Shown piece after piece: positions 9,408-19,272 of a stretch of DNA of 64,000 bases (position 1 is the stretch's first letter; each line of letters starts with the position of its first letter). The DNA comes from Gemmataceae bacterium (GTDB taxonomy: Bacteria > Planctomycetota > Planctomycetia > Gemmatales > Gemmataceae), in the NCBI GenBank assembly GCA_009691845.1, contig SIAJ01000002.1, forward strand, positions 62,001-126,000. The letters are read 5' to 3'. Below the pieces are notes generated by a model that saw nothing but the letters and a program-made list of their open reading frames with translations, had not been told where the DNA came from and did no database searches. A program made the position numbers and the translations under genes.

Positions 9408-12107
9408 TCATTTTCCTTTGGCCTGATCGCGGAATACGCCGCTCATCAGGTTGTCAACGGGAGCATATTGATCCGTCAGCACGATCTTGGGCTTCAATCT
9501 TAGAAAGTGCTCCAATCGCTCTTGCTCTAATTTATGACAATACGGGTCCTTGATTTCGTCCTGTTTGATATACGTCTCCTTCGCGACGGCCCGGATATTG
9601 GCCAGGTCGATCGGATGCTCGGCTCCGTAAATCACGTAAACGTGTCGGCCTTTGGTGTCCTTGAACCCGTCAGGTTCCAGGATTTCCACATACGGGAACG
9701 ATTCACGCATGGTGTAGATTGCCGCCCTCCAGAGCGCTCCCTTCTCAATCGAGTCGATCAGCGTTAGCAGATAGGCCCCGCCGGGAGCAAGCGTTTCCTT
9801 CACCGCCTCGTTGTATTCCTTGGTCATCAGGTGATACGGGACCGAGAGGTCGTTGACCGCGTCCTGCATGACGTACTGATAGTGCCCCTTGCGGGCTTGA
9901 TCGCGAATGAATTGCCGGCCATCCATGTGAAACGATTTCACGCGTGTGTTCCGGGAGAACTCGAGCTTGCGATGGGCAATCTCGGTCACACCCGGATCGA
10001 TCTCGACCACATCGACTCCGACATCGGGCATCATGTGTTCCACCCAACGCGGGAATGTGTAACCGCCGCCGCCAATAACGAGAATGTCCGTGCGTCCCAT
10101 GCTGCGAGCATGGCGGACAAGTTCACCCTGAATTTCTTCGTGAGGATACCCAAGCCAGGTCGGATCGTCCGGCCGAACATACGAGTGAATCAGGTGATCG
10201 AGCGAAAGCGTCTTCGTCTCCTCGCCAAATCGGCCGTAGCGATCGTCGCCGACCTTGATCGCGTAGTATTTCGTTTCCAGATCGTAGCCGGTGCTTCCGT
10301 AACCGATCGCGAACAATCCCACCGCACCCATGAAGAACACGATGCTGCCAACAGACAGCATGGGCGTATTTTCCCAGAGCCGACCGATGACGAATGCCAG
10401 GACCAGCAGCGCGAGCGAAATCAGAAAGACCAGTCGGGCCATCCCGAGCGTGTCGATCAACAGATAGCCGGCGAAGAACGTGCCAACGATCGCACCGACC
10501 GTGGACCAGGCGTAAATCGTCCCTGCCGTGCGTCCTGCCCGTGCCGTATCGGGAATGCTGAGGCAAATGACCTGCGGCGAAATCGAGCCGAGGCAGACCA
10601 TCGGCAAGAAGAATAGAATGAAGGTCCAACTCATCACGTTCCAGACGATGTCTTGCCCCGTGAGCTTGTCGTACACGCCGACGCGTGGGTTCTGAAAGAA
10701 CAGATTCATGAGCACGACCAGGCCCGTGAACAAGGCCGCACAGAAGAGGCAGATCGCAAGCGGGCCGCTCGGTTTCGGAACCAGTTTTTTTTCGCTGGGA
10801 GAATCGTACGCCAGCCCAAGCGAGATCGCTCCGCCGAGAGTCGCTCCGAAGAGATGGAAAACCAGTGAACCCAGATCAAACCCCAGGCTGTCGTTGATGT
10901 CCTCGAATTTCTCGGCCAACTTCTCGACACCGATGGTGGTTCCAAACGAACGGGTTACAGGATGGGCAACCGCGAATCCGATGACCGCCCCGATCAGGAA
11001 TAGATTCACGTTGTGCCCACGTCTCGTCTTGGAGGCCTGTATTCTCCAGAAGGCCAGCGCCAAAAATACCAGCCCGCCTAGCACTCGTGCCATCCACCAT
11101 TCGGGTGAAGATTCGGATGGCCAGTTGTCAAGTCGAAAGGTGCGGACAAACGCAGGCCCGGCCGCGAAACCCAGGGCCGTGCAAATCAGCAGCGCGAATC
11201 GCTTCATGGCTTCGCCTCGCCCACGATCCGCAAGCACGCCGCCCAGATAGTTTCCACACGCAGTCCCCGCGAGCATAACCCCGATGATCCCGGTCCAGGT
11301 GAAAATCGACACGCCCAGGACCGGGGCAAGGAGGCGAGACGCCGTCAGTTCAAGCGACATGCCACAGAAACTCGCGACAAACACAACCGCGAAAGCCTTG
11401 CGAATGTCCTTGCGGAATCCGAGCGGATCGTCCTTGATCGCGATGTTCGACTGAGCGGCCGCGGCGGAAGCCGGCAGGCTGAAGTTCACGAGGAACATCG
11501 GTACGGACAGCATCGCGAGGCCGACGGCCACGCCGATCGAGATGGAGTTGAGCGTATAGTCGGCCATCAACCAGAAGCCGGTCGCGTAGTTGCCGAGCAA
11601 GCAGCCGAGTGTGCTGAAGGCGAACACAATTCCCGAGATTCGACCGGCCTTCGAGACGTCCGAGAGCATCAGCTTGATGGTCAACGGCGTCATCAAGCTC
11701 AAGACGAACGCGGGCGGCAGACAGAACAGCGCGGCCAAAATCGGGATGCGCGGACCCAGAGGAAGAACGCGATCGAAGCCCGTGTTTTGAAAGAGTGTCC
11801 AGCCCAGGATGAGCGACAACGAACTGATCGCGCCGAGAAAGAGCAACTTGCCAAGCGTCCTGGTCGAGGGCGAGCGGTCAGCCAGCTTGCCGCCGAAGTG
11901 ATTGCCCAGTGCAATGCCCGTGAGAAAGACGCCGATCACGCACGTCCAGGTTTCAACCGATGAGCCGATGAACGGTGCCAGGTAACGCCCGGCAAGGAGT
12001 TGCAGAACCAACAGCCCGGAATTCGCCAGGAACACGACGGTCCCGAGTCCAGCTAGCAAGCCCGGATGAATCGATCGAGCTACAGCGAGGTTCATACCGG
12101 ATTCCAT
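9408..12107 (-). CDS. Large membrane protein fused to spermidine-synthase-like domain
   Basis: An 899-residue protein. Residues about 15-630 contain many hydrophobic segments in two similar MFS-like blocks: both have a conserved GNxxGGxLADR pattern (GNHFGGKLADRSPS near residue 68 and GNYLGGVLADRGRG near residue 280). The C-terminal part (about residues 660-890) is a spermidine-synthase-like Rossmann domain with ILVIGGGGYTFPRWVEHM and VDVVEIDPGV, the aminopropyl-donor/SAM-type binding motifs. Such fusions are widespread and usually annotated as fused MFS/spermidine synthase; whether they make a polyamine is unproven. Transcribed alone on the minus strand. Confidence 0.85.
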   Translation of the reverse strand: MESGMNLAVARSIHPGLLAGLGTVVFLANSGLLVLQLLAGRYLAPFIGSSVETWTCVIGVFLTGIALGNHFGGKLADRSPSTRTLGKLLFLGAISSLSLILGWTLFQNTGFDRVLPLGPRIPILAALFCLPPAFVLSLMTPLTIKLMLSDVSKAGRISGIVFAFSTLGCLLGNYATGFWLMADYTLNSISIGVAVGLAMLSVPMFLVNFSLPASAAAAQSNIAIKDDPLGFRKDIRKAFAVVFVASFCGMSLELTASRLLAPVLGVSIFTWTGIIGVMLAGTACGNYLGGVLADRGRGEAMKRFALLICTALGFAAGPAFVRTFRLDNWPSESSPEWWMARVLGGLVFLALAFWRIQASKTRRGHNVNLFLIGAVIGFAVAHPVTRSFGTTIGVEKLAEKFEDINDSLGFDLGSLVFHLFGATLGGAISLGLAYDSPSEKKLVPKPSGPLAICLFCAALFTGLVVLMNLFFQNPRVGVYDKLTGQDIVWNVMSWTFILFFLPMVCLGSISPQVICLSIPDTARAGRTAGTIYAWSTVGAIVGTFFAGYLLIDTLGMARLVFLISLALLVLAFVIGRLWENTPMLSVGSIVFFMGAVGLFAIGYGSTGYDLETKYYAIKVGDDRYGRFGEETKTLSLDHLIHSYVRPDDPTWLGYPHEEIQGELVRHARSMGRTDILVIGGGGYTFPRWVEHMMPDVGVDVVEIDPGVTEIAHRKLEFSRNTRVKSFHMDGRQFIRDQARKGHYQYVMQDAVNDLSVPYHLMTKEYNEAVKETLAPGGAYLLTLIDSIEKGALWRAAIYTMRESFPYVEILEPDGFKDTKGRHVYVIYGAEHPIDLANIRAVAKETYIKQDEIKDPYCHKLEQERLEHFLRLKPKIVLTDQYAPVDNLMSGVFRDQAKGK

Positions 12108-12178
12108 ACGTGAGTGGGTAGCTTTGTCTTATCTTGCGTGATTCGAGACGGCAGTATCGGTGACCTTTATTCCGAAGA

Positions 12179-12303
12179 GTTCACGCCAAGCCGCCAGGTC
12201 GCAAAGTAAACCCACGAGCACAATCCTGAAAAGGACTTGTGTGGAGCAATGTAGAAATGTGCTTCGTCTTCGCTTCTTTGCGTCTTGGTGGCTTGGCGTG
12301 AAC
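12179..12303. repeat. Long imperfect inverted repeat upstream of the Hsp70 gene
   Basis: Positions 12179-12206 and 12276-12303 are inverted copies matching at 25 of 28 positions, with a 69-base spacer. They sit in the divergent intergenic region between the membrane protein gene and the Hsp70 gene. The repeated text (GCCAAGCC-type) looks like a dispersed element rather than an operator. Confidence 0.7.
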
Positions 12304-12359
12304 CACCTTTTTGTACTCACAATGCGTAGAATACACGATATTCACCGGGGAGGAACGTC

Positions 12360-14198
12360 ATGGCATCGTCGCGATTCGTGATCGGCATCGATCTGGGGAC
12401 CACCAACTGCGCCTTGGCCTATGTGGACACGGGCAAGGGTGATTCGCCGAAGTGCGAAGCCCTGCCGATTTCGCAGGTCGTGAATCCCGGCGTGGTCGAA
12501 GAGCGTTCCTTGCTACCGTCGTTCATGTACCTGCCCGGCCCGAACGAGCAACCGGCCGGTAGCTTGAAGCTCCCGTGGGATGCCAATCGCGATTATTGTG
12601 CCGGGGAATTTGCACGCAACTTCGGGTCACAAGTTCCAACTCGATTGGTGTCGAGCGCGAAATCGTGGCTGTGTCATCCCGGCGTGGATCGCCGCTCGGC
12701 CATCTTACCGTGGAAAGCTCCCGAGGACGGCCGCAAGATCTCGCCCCTCGATGCCTGCATGCGTTATCTAAAGCACATGGCGGAGGCCTGGAACGCCCGC
12801 ATGGCGAAGGACGTGGCCGCCCATCGCATGGAGTTGCAGGACATCATTCTCACCGTGCCCGCGTCGTTCGATGCAGTTGCACGTGAATTAACGGTCGAGG
12901 CAGCACGGTCCGCCGGTTTTGAGAATCTCACGTTACTCGAAGAACCGCAAGCGGCCTTCTATGCCTGGCTCGATGTGTGCGGTGAATCGTGGCGTGATCA
13001 GGTACGCATCGGCGATTTGATTCTCGTCGCGGACCTTGGCGGCGGCACGACCGACTTCACACTGATCGAAGTCGGCGAGGAAGGGGGCAATCTTTCGCTC
13101 ACTCGACTGGCCGTCGGCGATCACCTGTTGCTCGGCGGGGACAACATGGACCTGGCCCTGGCGCATGCGGCCGGGCAAGCGTTTGCGGCCAAGGGTGCCA
13201 AGCTCGACGCCGCCCAGATGTTGCAACTCGCACACAGTGCCCGCAACGCGAAGGAAGCGATTCTCGGCAACCCGAAAGTCAATTCGGCAACGGTCACGGT
13301 CCTCGGCCGTGGCAGCAAGGTCATCGCCGGGACTCTCAAGGGTGAACTGACGCGAGCCGATGTTGAGCGCGTGATTCTCGATGGCTTCTTCCCGGAATGT
13401 GGCCGCGATACCGAGCCCGTTCGCCAGCGCACCACTGGGTTGCAAGAACTCGGCCTGCCTTATGCGGCCGACGCTGCGGTCACCAAGCATCTCGCGGCCT
13501 TCGTCACACGGCAGGCTGAGCACCTGGCGAATCGCGAACCGCCGAAGGGCCGCAAGAAGAAAACACCGACTGGTTTGCCGACGGCCATCCTCTTCAACGG
13601 CGGCGTGTTCAAGGCCAATCCGCTTCGCGAACGGCTGACGAGCGTACTGAGCAAGTGGGCCAAGGAAGCGAAAGGGGAAGCGGTACGCGTGCTGGAAGGA
13701 ACCGACCTCGATCTGTCGGTTGCACGCGGTGCAGCTTACTACGGTCTCGTTAGGCGTGGAAAAGGCGTGCGGATCCGTGGCGGCACGGCACGGGCCTACT
13801 ACATCGGCGTCGAAACCGCGATGCCGGCCGTCCCGGGAATGCCCAGGCCGATGAAGGCTCTGTGTGTTGCCCCGTTCGGCATGGAAGAGGGAACCGAAGC
13901 CGATATTCCAGGCCAGGAGTTCGGCCTCGTCACCGGCGAGCAGGTTGTATTTCGCTTCCTGGGCTCATCGCTTCGTCGCGAAGACGCGGCGGGAACCGTG
14001 GTCGAGGAATGGAATCAGGACATCGAGGAATTGAGCCCGGTTTCCGCGACGCTCGAAGGCCAGCCCGGTCGGGTGGTCCCGGTGCATCTGCACACCAAGG
14101 TGACCGAAGTCGGCCAACTCGAAGTCTGGTGCCAAAGCCGCGACGGCAAAGAACGCTGGAAGCTGGAATACAGCGTACGGGAGAAGGGGGAGGAGTAA
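12360..14198 (+). CDS. Hsp70-family (DnaK-like) ATPase
   Basis: A 612-residue Hsp70-family protein. The actin-like ATPase motifs are intact: phosphate 1 VIGIDLGTTNCALAYVD (residues 7-23), phosphate 2 LVADLGGGTTDFTLIEV (about 222-238), and a late LFNGGVFKANPLRERL adenosine-type region. After about residue 480 the protein ends in a beta-rich part that is shorter than and unlike the DnaK substrate-binding domain, so this is a divergent Hsp70 rather than the housekeeping chaperone. A strong ribosome site (GGGGAGGA) precedes the ATG. Its TAA stop overlaps the head of a palindromic repeat. Confidence 0.88.
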   Translation: MASSRFVIGIDLGTTNCALAYVDTGKGDSPKCEALPISQVVNPGVVEERSLLPSFMYLPGPNEQPAGSLKLPWDANRDYCAGEFARNFGSQVPTRLVSSAKSWLCHPGVDRRSAILPWKAPEDGRKISPLDACMRYLKHMAEAWNARMAKDVAAHRMELQDIILTVPASFDAVARELTVEAARSAGFENLTLLEEPQAAFYAWLDVCGESWRDQVRIGDLILVADLGGGTTDFTLIEVGEEGGNLSLTRLAVGDHLLLGGDNMDLALAHAAGQAFAAKGAKLDAAQMLQLAHSARNAKEAILGNPKVNSATVTVLGRGSKVIAGTLKGELTRADVERVILDGFFPECGRDTEPVRQRTTGLQELGLPYAADAAVTKHLAAFVTRQAEHLANREPPKGRKKKTPTGLPTAILFNGGVFKANPLRERLTSVLSKWAKEAKGEAVRVLEGTDLDLSVARGAAYYGLVRRGKGVRIRGGTARAYYIGVETAMPAVPGMPRPMKALCVAPFGMEEGTEADIPGQEFGLVTGEQVVFRFLGSSLRREDAAGTVVEEWNQDIEELSPVSATLEGQPGRVVPVHLHTKVTEVGQLEVWCQSRDGKERWKLEYSVREKGEE

Positions 14199-14219
14199 CA
14201 GGCGGCTCCGCTCGCCTGT
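14195..14219 (+). repeat. REP-like hairpin containing the Hsp70 stop codon
   Basis: GTAA followed by ACAGGCG, an 8-base loop and CGCCTGT. The TAA at 14196-14198 is the Hsp70 stop. The layout is the same as the GTAG-headed elements with G changed to A. Confidence 0.6.
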
Positions 14220-14233
14220 CAACGAAAGACGAA

Positions 14234-15409
14234 ATGCAACCCACAATCCTCATCGACCGCGTCCGCTCACTCGTCAACCGCTCGCGGTTGCTCGAAACGG
14301 CCACGCAACTCGTCTCGATTCCATCGCCCACTGGAGACGCGGGCAACGTTCTCGATGAACTCGATCGGATGCTGACACACGAGGGGTTCTCGACGCAACG
14401 CGAGGCCGCCACCCACCCGAAAGCACCAGCCGTTCTCACCCGGCTCGATTCGGGTCGTCCGGGCAAGTGCCTGCAATTCAATGGCCACCTCGATGTCGTG
14501 CATCTGCCGTTTGTGCCCCCGTCGGTTGATGGCAATCTCTTTCGTGGTAGCGGATCCTGCGATATGAAGGGTGGAACTGCGGCCGCGATCGAGGCAATGC
14601 GGGTTCTTCGCGATGGCAAGCTGCTGAATCGCGGCAGCATTCTGTTCGTCGCGCACGATTTGCACGAGGCCCCGTGGGGACTTGGCCATCAGTTGGATGA
14701 TCTCATCCGTCGAGGCATTCACGGCGACGCAGTGCTGATTCCCGAACCGCTCAATCAGAACCTGCCTGTGCTCGGTCGCGGCTGTGTAACCTGGAAGGTA
14801 TTCTTGAAGCGGAGCGGCGCACCGGTTCATGAGGTGATGCGGCCGGCCGACGAGCCCAGTGTGATCGCGGCCGGGGCCGATCTGGCAACACGCATCGGCA
14901 AGTTGAACGCGACTCTTTCACAATGCGAAGAAACACTGGCTGGAAAGCCAAGTGCGTTTATCGGCCAGGTTCATTCGGGAGAGATCTACAATCAGTATCC
15001 GCAAGAGTGTATGCTGGAAGGCACGCGGCGCTGGCTGCCGGGAACCGATTCCACGGTGGTCGAACGCGAGTTTCGCTCCCTGGTCGCGGCAGTCGAACGA
15101 GAACACCGCGTGCAGGCCACGATCGAATGGCGATTCATTCGTGGTGCGTTCAGCCTGAATACCGGCGATCCGTTCGTGGCCGCGTTTCAGGATTCCTACA
15201 GGGCGGTATCGGGGTCGCCTTTGCCGACCGGGCCGAAATTGTTCGTGGATGACGGCAATAGTTTTAGTTCGACTGCGAATGTGCCGGCCATCACGCACGG
15301 CCCGCGTGCCGGTGGGCAGCACACGGTCAACGAATGGGTGGACATCGACGATCTGGTTCGGGTTGCAGTAGTGTATGCTCTAACGGCAATCGCCTTCCTC
15401 AACGACTGA
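14234..15409 (+). CDS. M20-family metallohydrolase (ArgE/DapE-like)
   Basis: A 391-residue metallopeptidase of the M20 clan. The metal ligands are in FNGHLDVVHLP and GSGSCDMKGGTAAAIEAM. The usual catalytic TVDEE-like stretch is replaced by FVAHDLHEAPWGLG, which still offers acidic and His residues. A dimerisation domain follows (about residues 180-290). The C-terminal metal motif is ITHGPRAGGQHTVNEWVDID. Members deacylate N-acyl amino acids or small peptides; the substrate is not clear. The start is the first ATG after the REP hairpin; a longer open frame overlapping the Hsp70 gene is not credible. Only 35 bp follow the Hsp70 stop. Confidence 0.85.
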   Translation: MQPTILIDRVRSLVNRSRLLETATQLVSIPSPTGDAGNVLDELDRMLTHEGFSTQREAATHPKAPAVLTRLDSGRPGKCLQFNGHLDVVHLPFVPPSVDGNLFRGSGSCDMKGGTAAAIEAMRVLRDGKLLNRGSILFVAHDLHEAPWGLGHQLDDLIRRGIHGDAVLIPEPLNQNLPVLGRGCVTWKVFLKRSGAPVHEVMRPADEPSVIAAGADLATRIGKLNATLSQCEETLAGKPSAFIGQVHSGEIYNQYPQECMLEGTRRWLPGTDSTVVEREFRSLVAAVEREHRVQATIEWRFIRGAFSLNTGDPFVAAFQDSYRAVSGSPLPTGPKLFVDDGNSFSSTANVPAITHGPRAGGQHTVNEWVDIDDLVRVAVVYALTAIAFLND

Positions 15410-15416
15410 GGCGGCC

Positions 15417-16448
15417 ATGCGATACGTGTTTCTTTCGGCCATCCTGATCTCCTCTGCGAACTCGGTTCGCGCGGATACGGCACCCACCGCAGAGCAACTC
15501 CGGGAGTGGGCACGTGATCTCGACAACGCCAACTTCCGCAAACGCGAGGCCGCCGCACGCAGCCTGAAACAGGCCGGGACCGAAGCGGCCGTCGTGCTCT
15601 CTCGTACTGCAAAGACTGGCAGTTCGGAGGCCTCGGACCGAGCCTTGCGGATCCTCGGTGAGATGGTCGAGGCTGCGGACGCGAAGGTCGAAGCCGCGGC
15701 CCGCCGACAACTTCGCCGACTGGCCGACGGCGAATCGACCGTCGCGAACGAAGCACGGGTCATTCTGAATCGAAAACGCAATCGACTTCTCACTCTGCTC
15801 GCGTTTTCTGGAGCAACCTACCGAGAAGACAATCGAGGCGTGTGGGCCGTGGATCTGGATGAAGTTGCCGACATGGAGTCGGTACTTCCCCTGTTGAAGA
15901 ACTTCCCGGAGATCGAAACTCTTTCGATTTCGAACAAACGATTCACCGATGCGGGAGCAGCGTACCTGGCCGAGTTGCCGAATTTGCAGGACCTGAATCT
16001 CTATCAATCCAACATCGGCGACGAAGGCATGAAGCACCTCACGGGCCTCAAGAACTTGCGGCGAATTCCGATGGGCGAGACGCGGGTGACGGACAAGGGG
16101 CTGAAGGTCATCGCCGGAATGACCCAACTCGAATACGTCGGCGTGCGTGGAAATAACGTGACGGACGCCGGGCTTGCTCACCTGAAAGACCTGACGAGCT
16201 TGAGGGGTCTCTATCTCGGCCAGACCAAAATCACGGACGATGGGCTCAAACACCTGGCCACGTTTACTCGACTGCGAGATCTGTATCTGCATACCACGGC
16301 CATCACGGATGCGGGCCTCGAACATTTGACGGGTTTGAAAGACCTCCGCGATCTCTATCTTGCCAAGACCAAGACGACGGAAGACGGGCACGCCAAACTG
16401 AAACTCGCCCTGCCCGACGTTGAAATTGATGTAATGTTTCCACGCTAA
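15417..16448 (+). CDS. Secreted leucine-rich-repeat protein
   Basis: A 343-residue protein with a signal peptide (MRYVFLSAILISSANSVRAD). Residues about 25-120 form an alpha-helical region of HEAT-like character. From about residue 165 there are at least six 24-residue leucine-rich repeats of the form TDAGLAHLKDLTSLRGLYLG, TDDGLKHLATFTRLRDLYLH and so on, the bacterial type with a conserved T-D-x-G-L start. It lies 8 bp after the M20 gene, so likely in the same operon. Probably a surface or periplasmic binding protein; ligand unknown. Confidence 0.88.
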   Translation: MRYVFLSAILISSANSVRADTAPTAEQLREWARDLDNANFRKREAAARSLKQAGTEAAVVLSRTAKTGSSEASDRALRILGEMVEAADAKVEAAARRQLRRLADGESTVANEARVILNRKRNRLLTLLAFSGATYREDNRGVWAVDLDEVADMESVLPLLKNFPEIETLSISNKRFTDAGAAYLAELPNLQDLNLYQSNIGDEGMKHLTGLKNLRRIPMGETRVTDKGLKVIAGMTQLEYVGVRGNNVTDAGLAHLKDLTSLRGLYLGQTKITDDGLKHLATFTRLRDLYLHTTAITDAGLEHLTGLKDLRDLYLAKTKTTEDGHAKLKLALPDVEIDVMFPR

Positions 16449-16459
16449 TCCCCTCCTCG

Positions 16460-17839
16460 ATGGCAGCCACCATGTTGAAACTGCTTGAAGCCGCTCAGAC
16501 CACCGAAGAGCAATATTTGCGGCACATCTTCGTTCGCGATCAAATGGCCGAGTGGTCGAAGAGCCCGCTCATCATGGCGAAGGCCGAGGGGGTCCACTAC
16601 TGGGACGTGAATGGCAAGCACTACTTGGACGCGCTCTCCGGCATCTACACGGTGTCCGTGGGCCACAATAATCGCCGGGTGATCGAGGCCATCAAGCATC
16701 AACTCGACACGCTCCACTTCTCGCCGCCAATGCACGGGACCAATCCCGTGGCCGTGCAGTTGGCAAACATGATTGCCGAAGTTGCTCCGGGCGATCTGAA
16801 CACCGTGAAGTTTGAGTGTTCGGGTTCCGAAGTCAACGAGGCCGCGATCAAGCTGGCTCGCCAGTATCACCGCCTGACGGGGAATCCCGGCAAGTACAAG
16901 GTGATCAGCCGCTATTCTTCCTGGCATGGCTCGACACTCGGGGCACTCTCTGCATCCGGATTGAAGAGCCGAAAGACCGTTAACGAGCCGATGGCCCCCG
17001 GCTTCTTGCACGTCTTCCCGCCGACCTGTTATCGCTGCCCGTTCGGCAAGACCTATCCAACGTGTGAGATCACCTGTGCCACGCTCGTGAACGATGTGAT
17101 TGAGATGGAAGACCCGGCCACGGTCGCGGCCGTGATGGTCGAACCGATCGGGCACACCGGCGGCATAATCGATCCCCCGCCGGAATACTTGCGTATCCTT
17201 CGCGATGTATGTACCCGGCACAATGTGATGCTGATCTTCGACGAGATCATCACCGGCATGGGACGCACAGGCCACCTGTTTGCGGCCGAGACGTTCGATG
17301 TTCTGCCTGATGTCATCTGCACGGCCAAGGGACTGAGTGGCGGGTTCACGCCCCTCTCCGCGATGATTTGCCGCAAGCCCATTGCGGACGTGTTCTGGGG
17401 TCCGGTTGCGACCAACCCCGGCTTCGTTGAGGGCCACACCTTCGAGGGCAATCCCGTATCCTGTGCGGCCGGCATCGCGGTCCTGCGCGAGATTCTTGAG
17501 AACGATCTGTGCGGCAACGCCCGCCGGCAAGGCGCGCGATTGCGAGCCGGATTTGAGAAACTGGCCGCGAAATACGGCATCATCGGCGACATTCGCGGCA
17601 AAGGTCTTCTGCAAGGCATCGAGTTCGTGAAGGATTTGAAGACGAAGGAACGATTCCCTGCGACTCCTGGCATCGGCCTGCAAATCGGCCGACGAGCCCT
17701 GGCCGGCGGCTTACTTTGCCGGTTCGATCCGCATTGGATTGCGTTCGGCCCGGCACTGAATGTAACGAGCGAACAACTCGACGAGATGCTGAGTATGCTA
17801 GATCGCTGCATCGGCGAAGTGCTGAACGAGACAGCTTGA
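16460..17839 (+). CDS. Class III PLP-dependent aminotransferase
   Basis: A 459-residue class III (omega) aminotransferase. Motifs include FECSGSEVNEAAIKLARQYH, the Asp motif LIFDEIITGMGRTG, and the PLP-lysine K290 in CTAKGLSGGFTPLSAMI. A cluster of four cysteines (CYRCPFGKTYPTCEITC, about residues 194-210) is characteristic of a subgroup related to taurine/omega-amino-acid:pyruvate transaminases. The gene starts 12 bp after the LRR gene. Substrate cannot be fixed from sequence; an omega-amino acid or diamine with pyruvate or oxoglutarate as acceptor is likely. Confidence 0.88.
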   Translation: MAATMLKLLEAAQTTEEQYLRHIFVRDQMAEWSKSPLIMAKAEGVHYWDVNGKHYLDALSGIYTVSVGHNNRRVIEAIKHQLDTLHFSPPMHGTNPVAVQLANMIAEVAPGDLNTVKFECSGSEVNEAAIKLARQYHRLTGNPGKYKVISRYSSWHGSTLGALSASGLKSRKTVNEPMAPGFLHVFPPTCYRCPFGKTYPTCEITCATLVNDVIEMEDPATVAAVMVEPIGHTGGIIDPPPEYLRILRDVCTRHNVMLIFDEIITGMGRTGHLFAAETFDVLPDVICTAKGLSGGFTPLSAMICRKPIADVFWGPVATNPGFVEGHTFEGNPVSCAAGIAVLREILENDLCGNARRQGARLRAGFEKLAAKYGIIGDIRGKGLLQGIEFVKDLKTKERFPATPGIGLQIGRRALAGGLLCRFDPHWIAFGPALNVTSEQLDEMLSMLDRCIGEVLNETA

Positions 17840-17847
17840 GGATAAGA

Positions 17848-18183
17848 GTGCCATTTCGGAGTGGATTGATGCCGGGGAACGAAAACGTGTTGATCACGCG
17901 TTGGCGAATCGAAGCAGAGTCCGAGGAAGTGGTCGCGATCATCGAGGTGATCGGCGATTTCGCGGAAAAAAGAATCTGGTCGTTCGAACGGGACGAATCG
18001 TTCGCGAACGTCACCTGCGACTGGCCCTTGCGGGCAGACAAGTGTGTCCTTCGCACGCTGTCTTTGTTGCGCAAGCCACTTTTTCGCTGGAATCTCAACC
18101 GGGCGATGTTGCGTGGCCTGGAAGAACTTCGGCTAGAACTCGCCAGGCTTCGACAGCTCAACACCGGTCCGAATTATCGCTGA
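17848..18183 (+). CDS. Small hypothetical protein
   Basis: A protein of about 111 residues of unknown family. A GTG at 17848 is chosen because GAGGA lies 5 bases upstream (17838-17842, overlapping the end of the aminotransferase gene); an ATG at 17869 is the alternative. The sequence has an alternating charged core (RIEAESEEVVAIIEVIGDFA) and an Arg/Leu-rich helical end (LELARLRQLN). The last 10 bp overlap the 3' end of the convergent prenyltransferase-repeat gene. No function can be assigned. Confidence 0.55.
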   Translation: MPFRSGLMPGNENVLITRWRIEAESEEVVAIIEVIGDFAEKRIWSFERDESFANVTCDWPLRADKCVLRTLSLLRKPLFRWNLNRAMLRGLEELRLELARLRQLNTGPNYR

Positions 18184-19175
18184 AAGATCGGCAAGTAATC
18201 CGCAGGCACGGACAGGGCCAGGATGGCGATCGAGGTTTGATAAACCGGCCCGGCCGATTGGGCTTCCATGGTGCGGCTCCAGCTTCCGTCGGTTTGCTGG
18301 CTGGTGAGGAACTTCTTCTTGATCATCGTGTAGTAATCTTCCCAGTCCTTGCCGCCGATCTGGTACATGGCGTGGCAGGCGTAGTAGTGGCCGTAGAAAA
18401 AGTGCTCGCGTGGGAACTCCATGTTCTTCTTCATGTAGTCGATCGACTTATCGATGTTCTTGTCGTATTCGCCAACGAGCTTCAGCACGCAGATGCCGGC
18501 CGCGGTGCGGGCGAAGCCAGGGGCTCGATTGTATGGCTGATAGGTGTAGCCACCGGAGTTCGCGTCGTAGCAACTGTTGATGTACTCCAGGGCCTTTTTC
18601 ATGGTCTTGTCTGGCAGATGCAGGCCAGAGTCCTTGGCGCCACGCAGAGCCATCACCTGCATGATGGTCACGGAAATGTCCGAGCCGGTCGGCTGGGGCT
18701 CATAGCGCCAGCCGCCATCCGCGCTTTGGCATTTCACGATCAGATCGACGGCTTTCTTGAGTGTCTTCTTCACGTCCTCGTCACCGGTCATGCCGAATAG
18801 CTGGGTCAGGCACAGCGTGGCCATGCCGTGGCAGTACATGTTCCCCATGCGCGTGCCGATGAGATAGCCATCGCCCTCCCGAGCACTGGCCAACAGGAAC
18901 CGCGTACCCTTGGCGACCTCCGGGCCGTACTTGCCCTGATTGGGAACGTGCCCCTGAGACATGAACGCCATCAGTGCGAAGCCGGTGATGGCCGTGTTGT
19001 TTGGGTAGCGGGAATCACCCCAGGAGCCATCCGTATTCTGCTTGGAGGCAAGCCATTCCAGCGACTTGGCCGTCGCCTTCTTGACTTCGTCGTCCATCTG
19101 GCCTTTTTTCTTGTCGGCCGCCTGCGTGGAAACAGCCATCGAAAGGCAAATGAGTGCACAGAGAACGAATCGCAT
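18174..19175 (-). CDS. Secreted prenyltransferase/squalene-oxidase-repeat protein
   Basis: A 333-residue protein. The start at 19175 opens on a signal peptide (MRFVLCALICLSMAVSTQAA) and has a good ribosome site (GAGGAGCC); an upstream ATG at 19238 would add an implausible leader. The rest is an alpha-barrel of prenyltransferase/squalene-oxidase repeats with QW-like cores: TDGSWGDS, SADGGWRYEP, and TDGSWSRT near the end. The catalytic DXDD or DCTAE motifs of true terpene cyclases are not visible, so a binding or polymer-sensing role is more likely. It is the last gene of the minus-strand set starting with the DUF4175-like gene. Confidence 0.8.
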   Translation of the reverse strand: MRFVLCALICLSMAVSTQAADKKKGQMDDEVKKATAKSLEWLASKQNTDGSWGDSRYPNNTAITGFALMAFMSQGHVPNQGKYGPEVAKGTRFLLASAREGDGYLIGTRMGNMYCHGMATLCLTQLFGMTGDEDVKKTLKKAVDLIVKCQSADGGWRYEPQPTGSDISVTIMQVMALRGAKDSGLHLPDKTMKKALEYINSCYDANSGGYTYQPYNRAPGFARTAAGICVLKLVGEYDKNIDKSIDYMKKNMEFPREHFFYGHYYACHAMYQIGGKDWEDYYTMIKKKFLTSQQTDGSWSRTMEAQSAGPVYQTSIAILALSVPADYLPIFQR

Positions 19176-19200
19176 GGTTGGCTCCTCAAGTAAGGAGCAA

Positions 19201-19248
19201 GGAGTGAGGAGTGAGGGGGAAACCCCCAGACTCATCACTCCTCACTCC
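19201..19248. repeat. Inverted repeat between two minus-strand genes
   Basis: Positions 19201-19214 are the exact reverse complement of 19235-19248 (GGAGTGAGGAGTGA type), with an inner GGGGG/CCCCC pair. It could form a strong hairpin in the mRNA between the coiled-coil gene and the prenyltransferase-repeat gene. Confidence 0.7.
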
Positions 19249-19272
19249 GCACTACTTACTGAAAACCTGACA

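Noticed and set aside
13862-14233. An N-terminal extension of the M20-type hydrolase
   Set aside because: The extension overlaps the Hsp70 gene in another frame and is Arg/Pro-rich; the M20 fold starts at the ATG at 14234.
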